A DNA stretch of 16,031 nucleotides, taken from contig CALDWC010000168.1 of the NCBI GenBank assembly GCA_937923945.1, positions 1-16,031 on the forward strand, given 5' to 3'. This DNA comes from an uncultured Treponema sp. (GTDB lineage Bacteria; Spirochaetota; Spirochaetia; Treponematales; Treponemataceae). The notes below the pieces were generated by a model. That model searched no databases. It was given only the letters and a program-made list of their open reading frames with translations, and was not told the origin of the DNA. Position numbers and translations under genes: made by a program. Of the stretch, positions 6,103 to 12,415 are shown piece after piece (the first letter of the stretch is position 1; every line of letters begins with the position of its first letter).

Positions 6103-7536
6103 ATGTCTGTTTTACAAGGCTATGAACCGAAAGATGTGTTGATGTATTTTGAAGAGCTTTCAAAAATTCCCCGCGGTTCGGGAAACACCAAGGCGGTAAG
6201 CAATTGGTTGAAAGCTTTCGGTGAACAACGAGGACTCGAAACATATCAGGACGAGTTGGGCGATATAACCATCATAAAAGAAGCAAGTAAGGGATTCGAA
6301 GGAAGGTCTCCGGTAATCCTGCAGGGGCACATGGATATGGTGTGTCAAAAAACGCCCGATTGCAAAAAAGATATGGAAAAAGAAGGTTTAGACCTTTTTG
6401 TTGACGGAGATTTATTAAAAGCGCGCGGAACAACGTTGGGGGCGGATAACGGCATTGCGGTCGCGATGATGCTTGCTTTACTTGCCGGCGATTACCAACG
6501 TCCTCGTATTGAGTGTGTATTTACCGTTGATGAAGAAACCGGTTTGTACGGTGCCGAATCCTATGATCCCAAGCATCTGAAAGGTAAAAAACTAATAAAC
6601 CTTGACTCCGAAGAAGAAGGCGTTGTCACGGTGAGTTGCGCCGGCGGAACCGCCCTGAATGGAAGTATACCTGTTTCGCGGGAAGCGTTTGGTAGCAAAA
6701 CCTTAGCGCTGCATGTACATGGCTTAACGGGCGGCCATTCCGGTTCGGAGATAAACAAGGGGCGCGGTAATGCAAACAAGGTTTTGGCACGACTTTTGCA
6801 AGAACTTTCTCGGCAGATTGAGCTACGGCTTATTTCGATAGACGGCGGCACTGCCGACAATGTTATTCCCAAAGAGTCAAAGGCATATATTGCCGTAAAA
6901 AATGCTGAAGAAGCCGAGCGTTTGAGCCGAACGATCGGTGAAGAACTTGCGCAGCAGCATAAGGCGGATCCAGCATTTACGCTCGATATTGCCGAAGAGC
7001 ATGATTCTAAACTGTTGCCGATGAGCGAAGTTTCAAGTAATGAGATTATTGCATTTTTGAATATAGTGCCGAACGGTGTACAAAAAATGACTTTCGGTAT
7101 GAGCGACTTGGTACAAACATCATTGAGTTTGGGGATTGTCGCTACGACGGAGCGGGAAGTTAAAATCGTCAGTTGCGTTCGAAGCGCGGCGGACAGCGAG
7201 CGGGATATGCTGTGTCATGAAATTGAAGCGATGATACGACTTTTGAACGGTACCTGTACCCTCGAAGGCACCTATCCGGGTTGGCAGTACGCGGAAAAAT
7301 CTCCGCTTCGCGATTTGGTGTGCGATATTTACAAAGAGCAAACCGGCACCGCGATGAAAGTCGAGGCGATTCATGCCGGTTTGGAATGCGGTTATTTCGT
7401 GGAAAAAATTCACGGTCTTGAAGCTATTTCTATCGGACCTGATATGCAGAATGTGCACACGCCCGATGAGCAGCTTTCGATTTCCTCGACCGAGCGGACA
7501 TTCAAGCTTTTAAAAGCAGTACTTATGAAGATATAG
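6103..7536 (+). CDS. pepD: Aminoacyl-histidine dipeptidase (peptidase M20C, PepD type)
   Basis: 477 residues, close to E. coli PepD (485). It is a cytoplasmic zinc-dependent dipeptidase of broad range. The catalytic set is visible: GHMDMV with His76 and Asp78, LGADNG with bridging Asp115, DEETG with general base Glu144 and ligand Glu145, NLDSEEEG with Asp168, and NVHTPDE with His452. The lid/dimer domain includes GLTGGHSGSEINKGRGNA. The start is well supported by AAGGAG (6090-6095) 7 bases before the ATG. It lies 86 bases behind the YfcC-type transporter, so the pair probably imports and breaks down small peptides. It may be transcribed by read-through of the intervening hairpin. Confidence 0.9.
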   Translation: MSVLQGYEPKDVLMYFEELSKIPRGSGNTKAVSNWLKAFGEQRGLETYQDELGDITIIKEASKGFEGRSPVILQGHMDMVCQKTPDCKKDMEKEGLDLFVDGDLLKARGTTLGADNGIAVAMMLALLAGDYQRPRIECVFTVDEETGLYGAESYDPKHLKGKKLINLDSEEEGVVTVSCAGGTALNGSIPVSREAFGSKTLALHVHGLTGGHSGSEINKGRGNANKVLARLLQELSRQIELRLISIDGGTADNVIPKESKAYIAVKNAEEAERLSRTIGEELAQQHKADPAFTLDIAEEHDSKLLPMSEVSSNEIIAFLNIVPNGVQKMTFGMSDLVQTSLSLGIVATTEREVKIVSCVRSAADSERDMLCHEIEAMIRLLNGTCTLEGTYPGWQYAEKSPLRDLVCDIYKEQTGTAMKVEAIHAGLECGYFVEKIHGLEAISIGPDMQNVHTPDEQLSISSTERTFKLLKAVLMKI

Positions 7537-7557
7537 CAACGCAGAAAGCTTTTAAAA

Positions 7558-7588
7558 ACTGAGCGCTTATCTTTTTTTGATGCTCAGT
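7558..7588 (+). other. Weak hairpin behind pepD
   Basis: ACTGAGC (7558-7564) and GCTCAGT (7582-7588) can pair around 17 bases containing a T7 run. It starts 21 bases after the pepD stop. It is a possible but poor terminator because the T-run lies in the loop, not after the stem. Confidence 0.3.
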
Positions 7589-7622
7589 CCGTGATGAACC
7601 ACTGATTAAAGGTGAGCACGGA

Positions 7623-7664
7623 AAGGTAGTCTTTTAAAAACTTTTAGTTTTGAAAGGCTACCTT
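7623..7664. other. Long hairpin abutting element copy 2
   Basis: AAGGTAGTCTTT (7623-7634) pairs with AAAGGCTACCTT (7653-7664) with a single G-U, and the interior AAAAC/GTTTT continues the stem. It ends at the TTAA target duplication of the neighbouring element, so the element may have inserted at the foot of a pre-existing hairpin. It could serve as the pepD terminator; the original downstream sequence has been separated by the insertion. Confidence 0.5.
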
Positions 7665-7666
7665 AA

Positions 7667-7816
7667 GGAAACGCTGATTAAAGGCTTGACGCCGTTTAAC
7701 ATCGTTTCCTAATTGTTTCTCAATGTTCAGTATAAAGGTAGATTCTGAACATTTGCGAAACAACGATTTTAAAGGTGAGCACTGATTAATTCTCGATTGA
7801 ATTAATCAGTGCCTCC
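7667..7816 (+). mobile_element. MITE-like element, copy 2 (complete)
   Basis: 150 bp beginning GGAAACGCTGATTAA and ending TTAATCAGTGCCTCC (12 of 15 matching as inverted repeats), flanked by exact TTAA direct repeats (7663-7666, 7817-7820). It contains three hairpins in a row: a 43-bp palindrome (7667-7709); an 18-19-base pair of arms, CTCAATGTTCAG type, at 7713-7730 and 7745-7763; and a perfect 14-bp stem GCACTGATTAATTC with a 6-base loop (7779-7812). No open frame of note is inside. Copy 3 is nearly identical apart from about ten scattered differences. The rest of the 7537-7886 spacer holds two hairpins and no gene. Confidence 0.85.
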
Positions 7817-7886
7817 TTAACCGTACAATATCGTACTCGTTCTCAAATCTCAAAATAAACGGGCATAAAATAAAAGAGGTAATGAT

Positions 7887-9104
7887 ATGGATAGCCGCAA
7901 AAAAGCATCGCCTGCGTTGGTGTTTATTATTCTGTTCGGAATGGTGAGTTTATTTTCCGATATGACGCACGAAGCCGCTTCCAGTATCCGCGGTGCATTT
8001 TTCAGTTTGCTCGGAGCCTCAAGCGCCGCAATCGGTTTTGCTTCGGGTTTGGGAGAATTGGTCGGTTATTCGCTGCGCTATGCGTTCGGAAAGTTAGCGG
8101 ACAAAACAAAAAAGTACTGGACATTCGTTATTTTGGGCTACATTCTTGATATTTTGGCAGTTCCCGCTTTGGCTTTGGTCGGTGAACACGGTTGGATTGC
8201 AGCCTGCGCCTTGTTGATTATTCAGCGCACCGGTAAAGCGCTTAAAAAACCTGCAAAAGATACGCTCATGTCGTTTGCCGCAACACAGGAGGGTATCGGT
8301 AAAAGTTTTGCGATACAGGAGCTTTTGGATCAAATCGGCGCTTTTTTGGGACCGCTTTTTTTTAGCTTTGTGATGCTTTTCAAATCGCAGCTTCCCGTGT
8401 ACCGGCGCTATGCAGCGGCTTTCGCATTTACGGCAATTCCCGGAGCTCTTACTTTGCTCCTGCTGTTTGTTACAAAAAAAGCGTTTCCGAATCCGGAACA
8501 ATTCGAGCCGGAAGTGAAAGCGGATGCCGCCTTAAAAGTGGATAAGCGTTTTATCTTTTACATCATCGGGATCAGTTTTTTTGCATTCGGTTTTTTGGAT
8601 TATGCGCTCATTGTTATGCATGTGTCGCGGACCTTTGTCGGCACGACCGGACCGATTACCGTTGAAACCCTGCCGCTTTTATACGCGGGCGCTATGCTGG
8701 TTGACGCGGCGGCGGCTTTTGTGTTCGGGATTTGGTACGATAAAAAAGGCATGCAGGCGCTCATCGTTTCGGGTTTGATTGCAGCGCCTTTTGTATTTTT
8801 TCTTTTTGCTGTACATTCGGTACCGAGCCTCATCGTTGCGCTTGTTTTATGGGGCATCGGAATGGGGGCACAGGAGTCCATTTTGAAAGCCGTGGTTGCA
8901 AGCATTATTCCAAAATCAATGCGGGCAACCGGCTACGGCATTTTTGAATTTTTCTTCGGCATAAGTTTCTTTTTCGGCAGCTGGCTGCTCGGTGCACTCT
9001 ACGAGCGTAGCATGTGGGTTATGGTCGCTGTTTCGTTTACGGCACAACTGTTTGCAATTCCGTTTTACTTTCTTGCCCGCATTAAACCGCCGGTAAAAAA
9101 ATAA
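7887..9104 (+). CDS. Major facilitator superfamily transporter
   Basis: 405 residues with about 12 hydrophobic segments split by a central hydrophilic stretch near residues 195-222 (FVTKKAFPNPEQFEPEVK), the normal two-bundle MFS layout. The first segment is followed by SDMTHEAASSIRGAF, a pattern I associate with a group of uncharacterised bacterial MFS permeases. A cytoplasmic loop GKLADKTKK resembles the MFS motif A (GxLaDrxGrkk). The C-terminus ends in a basic tail (RIKPPVKK). Start at ATG 7887 with AGAGGT about 6 bases upstream. The substrate cannot be inferred: it stands alone between a mobile element and a convergent MCP remnant. Confidence 0.8.
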   Translation: MDSRKKASPALVFIILFGMVSLFSDMTHEAASSIRGAFFSLLGASSAAIGFASGLGELVGYSLRYAFGKLADKTKKYWTFVILGYILDILAVPALALVGEHGWIAACALLIIQRTGKALKKPAKDTLMSFAATQEGIGKSFAIQELLDQIGAFLGPLFFSFVMLFKSQLPVYRRYAAAFAFTAIPGALTLLLLFVTKKAFPNPEQFEPEVKADAALKVDKRFIFYIIGISFFAFGFLDYALIVMHVSRTFVGTTGPITVETLPLLYAGAMLVDAAAAFVFGIWYDKKGMQALIVSGLIAAPFVFFLFAVHSVPSLIVALVLWGIGMGAQESILKAVVASIIPKSMRATGYGIFEFFFGISFFFGSWLLGALYERSMWVMVAVSFTAQLFAIPFYFLARIKPPVKK

Positions 9105-9109
9105 CGATG

Positions 9110-9125
9110 GTGCCGGCGGCGGCAC
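9110..9125. terminator. Small hairpin between convergent MFS gene and MCP remnant
   Basis: GTGCCG (9110-9115) pairs with CGGCAC (9120-9125) around a 4-base loop, a few bases after the MFS stop and followed by GGATTTT. A modest terminator candidate. Confidence 0.4.
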
Positions 9126-9167
9126 GGATTTTATATCGGTATCAATTTCAGAAAGTGCGTGTGTATT

Positions 9168-9490
9168 TCACACCTTAAACTTTTCGACTTCAGTAACTAA
9201 GTTTTCTATTGCTTCTTTATTCTTTTGGGTAATTTGATTTACATCCTGTACTGCATTATTTATCTGTACCGCCCCCGATGCCATTTCATTCATACTTTCG
9301 GTAATAACGCGTGTTAAGTCATCAAGCTTTTTCATTTCACCGGCAACTTGCTTGCCGCCTTTCAGGATTTCCGCAGAACCGTCTCGTACTTCTAATGTTA
9401 CCGCGTTAATATTTTTAATTGCCGATAAAACTTCTCGGCTTCCGTTTTCCTGTTCCTGCATAGCTTGCATCAGTACGCTACTCGTCTTTT
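9168..9490 (-). pseudogene. Truncated methyl-accepting chemotaxis protein (C-terminal fragment)
   Basis: About 107 codons read in frame from the codon right after the lon stop to the TGA at 9168-9170, with an internal ATG at 9470 giving 100 residues. The sequence matches the distal cytoplasmic helix of an MCP: EQENGSREVL, VRDGSAEILKGG, INNAVQDVNQITQKNK, and the C-terminal EVEKFKV. Sensor, membrane, HAMP and hairpin-tip signalling regions are all missing (a normal MCP has 500-700 residues). There is no convincing ribosome site before 9470. It cannot work as a receptor. It is best read as the leftover of a rearrangement that joined the lon 3' end to the tail of an MCP gene. A short coiled-coil product is possible but unlikely. 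Confidence 0.8.
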
Positions 9491-11935
9491 TTACTTCTTC
9501 TCCTCTTTTTCGAGGCTCACCAGTTTTTTCATTACGCGGTTAAATCCGGTGAGACGTTTTTTCACGGCGGCGGAAATTTCTTCCGTGCTACGTTCGGTAA
9601 AAAGCGTTACGACTTCATCAATTTTTGTTGCAGTGTAAACGGTAAACGTTTCCGCCTTAATCGCTTGCAGAATTTCGTCCGGTAAAAATAAATCTTGCAC
9701 ATTCGCTTCAGGAATGACAACGCCTTGTGTGCCGGTAAAGCCGAGAATTTTGCACGCGTTAAAAAAACCAGCGATTTTTTCGCTCACGCCACCGATAGGC
9801 TGGACATCGCCGTGCTGATTTAAGCTGCCGGTAATAGCGAGGTCTTGACGGATTGCGATTTCCGCAATCGAAGAAAGTAAGGCGATAAACTCCGCACACG
9901 AAGCCGAATCGCCTTCGACCATACCGTAGGATTGCTCAAAACATACGGACGCATCCACGGAAAGTTTTGTGTCCCGTGCGTAGGTGTTTTTTAAAAGCGA
10001 TGAAATAATTAAATGAGCTTTGTCGTAAATTTCACCGGAAAAGCCGACTTCCGTTTCAATGTTAATAACGCCCGTTTCTCCGGGAGAACTTTGTGCGGTG
10101 ATTACTTCCGGTATGCCGAAAGAAAAATATCCGCGATCTTGAACGGCGAGACCGTTGATGCTTCCGATTTTTTTACCGGCGACGGTTAAAAACAAAATGC
10201 CGCATCGCAGTTCTTCGAGGTATTCCTGTTCGGGCAGCGAAGAAAAAAAGCGAACCCGCTCCAGCGTTCGCGCAATGATTGCATCGTTGATGGTTTTCGC
10301 GCCGCTTTCTTCGGCAATCAATGATGCCTGTAACAGTATATCTGAAATTTTTGCGAACTGTGTTGAAATAAATTGACGGGAGCCTGCAAGTTTACACGCA
10401 TACGCTAACAAGCTGGCATATCCGGAATTGTCAATTTTTTTGATGGCGTAGTTTTTTGCCATTCGTTCAACGAGCGAAAGAAAAGCGGCTTCGTTTTCAT
10501 CGGTACGGAGCATCACCGGAGAAAATTCCGCGCATATTTTAAAGAGCTTCGAAAAATCCGCATCGGTTTGGTAAATCGCATCGTAGGTGTTTTCTTCTCC
10601 GATTAAAATAACTTTAAAGTTTGCCGGAATTGCGACCGGCTTAAAAATACTTGTAGGATTATTGCTGCTCGGCGAAATTTGAATTTCGATTTTACCCGAT
10701 TGCAGTACGCGCTTCAAATAAAAGTAACTGTCTTCGTCGGCGATTAAATCGCTGAAGCGCAGTACCAAATATCCGCCGAAGGCTTTGTGAACGGCGCCTG
10801 CCGCAATTCGCATGTGCGCATCGCTGAAGCCGATATCATTTGCCGATGAGCTTTCAATCGTACCGAAAAGATTTGAAAAGGTTGGCAAATTTTCCGTGAT
10901 TAAATAATCTTTATCGACTGAATTTTCACAGACTATATTGATGTCATACTTTGCTAAAAACCTTTTCTTTTGATTTGCATTTTTAAAATTATGGGTAAAC
11001 GTGTATGTCCGCGTTTTTAAATCGGAACTGACTGCCGTTAAAAATTGGATAATTTTTTCGCAGTATTCTTTTCCGTTTGTTTTAAATTTTTTCTCAAACG
11101 TTTTGACCGAGGCAAAAAGCGGTTTAAGATTTTCATCGATAATCGGTTTTACCGAACCGTCAAGAAGTTCATCCAATCTTTTTTGAGTATCTTCTTGATT
11201 CGCTTTTATCGCATCAAACAATTCATTCATCGATTCGACGCAGCGGTAGTAATTTTTTTTTATTGTTTCAAACTCTTTTTTAGTAATCGCTTTTTGTTCA
11301 ACGAGTTCCCGCAATTCCAAAAAGCTTACTTCATTGCCGTTAACAATCGGATTTAAATCAAAACTGCTGGGTGCGCCTTCCTGTTTTATTTGCACAAACT
11401 TAAAACCGGCTTCTTTTGTTTTTGCTTCAAAACTCATCAAAAGTTCCGTCTCGCGAGAACTGCCTTCGTTGATGAGCCGGTTTGCAGCGGTTAAATAACT
11501 TTCCGAGTGAACAAGGGTGGAACCGCTTGAAACAATTTTTGAAATCGCCTGCTTGAGTTTTGTTTTAAAAGTGGCGCCTTCACCGCCCGGAAAAAAAAGT
11601 GCATCCGGCTCCAGTTGCTTTTTAAAATTATGCACGTATGCGATGTCGGTTAATTCTTTGTAGTTCGGTTTCAACTTTTTTGCAAGCTCAGTAATGGTCG
11701 TGCGTCTTCCGGTGCCGGAACTTCCCATCACAAAAATATTAAATCCGGGTGCTTGCAATTTCAATCCCATATTGATTGCATCAACGGCACGCTGCTGTCC
11801 GATGATTTCCGATTCAATGTTTACTTTTTTTATTTTTTCAATTTTTGAAGGATCAAAACTAAATTGGGCTTCGTTAAAATCAATTTTTCTCATCGTTATT
11901 TTTATCATCTCCAAAGTAAGGTTAAAGTTTACCAT
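9491..11935 (-). CDS. Lon-family ATP-dependent protease (AAA_32 / LonB-like)
   Basis: 814 residues from the most upstream ATG. It degrades proteins in the cytoplasm using ATP. The nucleotide loop is MGSSGTGRRTT (70-80), with Arg where a classical Walker A has Lys, as is usual in this family. A long helical insert (about 200-310) follows. AFGGYLVL (385-392) is a Walker-B-like strand. The S16 protease domain is at the C-terminus, with catalytic Ser677 in EGDSAS and Lys720 in PIGGVSEK, 43 residues apart as in E. coli Lon (Ser679/Lys722). The N-terminal substrate domain of LonA is absent, as expected for this class. The start is uncertain: the promoter at 11926-11954 would begin RNA near 11919, so ATG 11908 or 11893 (MRKIDFNEAQFSFDP) is more likely than 11935. 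Its stop directly adjoins the MCP remnant. Confidence 0.85.
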   Translation of the reverse strand: MVNFNLTLEMIKITMRKIDFNEAQFSFDPSKIEKIKKVNIESEIIGQQRAVDAINMGLKLQAPGFNIFVMGSSGTGRRTTITELAKKLKPNYKELTDIAYVHNFKKQLEPDALFFPGGEGATFKTKLKQAISKIVSSGSTLVHSESYLTAANRLINEGSSRETELLMSFEAKTKEAGFKFVQIKQEGAPSSFDLNPIVNGNEVSFLELRELVEQKAITKKEFETIKKNYYRCVESMNELFDAIKANQEDTQKRLDELLDGSVKPIIDENLKPLFASVKTFEKKFKTNGKEYCEKIIQFLTAVSSDLKTRTYTFTHNFKNANQKKRFLAKYDINIVCENSVDKDYLITENLPTFSNLFGTIESSSANDIGFSDAHMRIAAGAVHKAFGGYLVLRFSDLIADEDSYFYLKRVLQSGKIEIQISPSSNNPTSIFKPVAIPANFKVILIGEENTYDAIYQTDADFSKLFKICAEFSPVMLRTDENEAAFLSLVERMAKNYAIKKIDNSGYASLLAYACKLAGSRQFISTQFAKISDILLQASLIAEESGAKTINDAIIARTLERVRFFSSLPEQEYLEELRCGILFLTVAGKKIGSINGLAVQDRGYFSFGIPEVITAQSSPGETGVINIETEVGFSGEIYDKAHLIISSLLKNTYARDTKLSVDASVCFEQSYGMVEGDSASCAEFIALLSSIAEIAIRQDLAITGSLNQHGDVQPIGGVSEKIAGFFNACKILGFTGTQGVVIPEANVQDLFLPDEILQAIKAETFTVYTATKIDEVVTLFTERSTEEISAAVKKRLTGFNRVMKKLVSLEKEEKK

Positions 11936-11954
11936 AAAGCGGGGAAAAAAGCAA
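11926..11954 (-). promoter_or_regulatory. Candidate promoter of the Lon-family gene
   Basis: On the minus strand TTGCTT (11954-11949) and TAAACT (11931-11926) are 17 bases apart. Start of RNA is expected near 11919, inside the longest open frame, so an internal start codon would be used. Confidence 0.45.
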
Positions 11955-12154
11955 TTGACGCGTGTTGTACTATGGCGTGTTTATTGGTAGCAACTGCAAG
12001 GTATTGGAAAGATATTTGTACCTAAAAACACCGCCGGCATATTGTCATGGATATTTTACATTCGCTCAATATGGCGGAAATGCAACACTACTGTAATGAG
12101 CGTTTTTATATTCTCCGGTTTTTTGCGTTCTTTTCGTCGGCGGTTACATCTTAG

Positions 12155-12355
12155 GGAAACGCTATTAAACGACCGTCAAGGAAACGCTGATTAAAGGCGT
12201 GACGCCGTTTAACAGCGTTTCCTAATTGTTTCTCAATGTTCAGTATAATAATGTAGATTCTGAACATTTACGAAACAATAGATTTTAAATGTGGGCACTG
12301 ATTAATTCTCGATTGAATTAATCAGTGCCTCCTCAAGCCGTTAATCAGTTTTTCC
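12155..12355 (-). repeat. 43-44-bp palindrome split by element copy 3
   Basis: Joining 12155-12179 to 12337-12355 restores a palindrome of the same family as 4322-4364 and 14395-14437 (GGAAACGCT ... CCGTCAAGCC ... TTAATCAG ... TTTCC). The interruption falls in the loop at TCAA, which is present on both sides of copy 3. The flanking 11936-12150 stretch holds only a doubtful 35-codon frame (12047-12154). Confidence 0.7.
12180..12332 (+). mobile_element. MITE-like element, copy 3 (complete, nested)
   Basis: 153 bp with ends GGAAACGCTGATTAA and TTAATCAGTGCCTCC, flanked by exact TCAA repeats (12176-12179, 12333-12336). It has the same three hairpins as copy 2: palindrome 12180-12222, arms 12226-12243 and 12260-12278, and perfect 14-bp stem 12295-12328. 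Removing it together with one TCAA rebuilds an intact family palindrome, which is direct evidence of a past insertion. It lies between the divergent lon and rel promoters, ending 84 bases before the rel start, and could affect either. Confidence 0.88.
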
Positions 12356-12405
12356 TAAAACATTTTGCAAAAAAACTGCAAGTAGAAGTTTTTATATCTT
12401 TACAG

Positions 12406-12411
12406 TACAAT
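12406..12411 (+). promoter_or_regulatory. Possible -10 box immediately before rel
   Basis: TACAAT (12406-12411) is the best -10 candidate, overlapping TACAGT at 12401-12406, but no good -35 sits 16-18 bases upstream. If used, RNA would begin at about 12418, just inside the annotated start, favouring ATG 12434. Confidence 0.3.
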
Positions 12412-12415
12412 GTAA

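Noticed and set aside
7598..7618. Additional element fragment (CACTGATTAAAGGTGAGCAC)
   Set aside because: Only about 10 bases match the element end; too short to separate from chance next to a complete copy.
7797..7829. Promoter for the MFS gene created by the element end (TTGAAT and TACAAT)
   Set aside because: The spacing is 21 bases, too long for a standard sigma70 promoter.
9491..11935. Classical LonA protease
   Set aside because: No N-terminal LonA substrate domain; the nucleotide loop is of the GTGR type and the architecture fits the AAA_32/LonB-like class.
12047..12154. 35-codon frame starting MDILHSLNMAEMQ upstream of element copy 3
   Set aside because: No ribosome site and no motif; its stop falls at the edge of the split palindrome, so it is probably chance.
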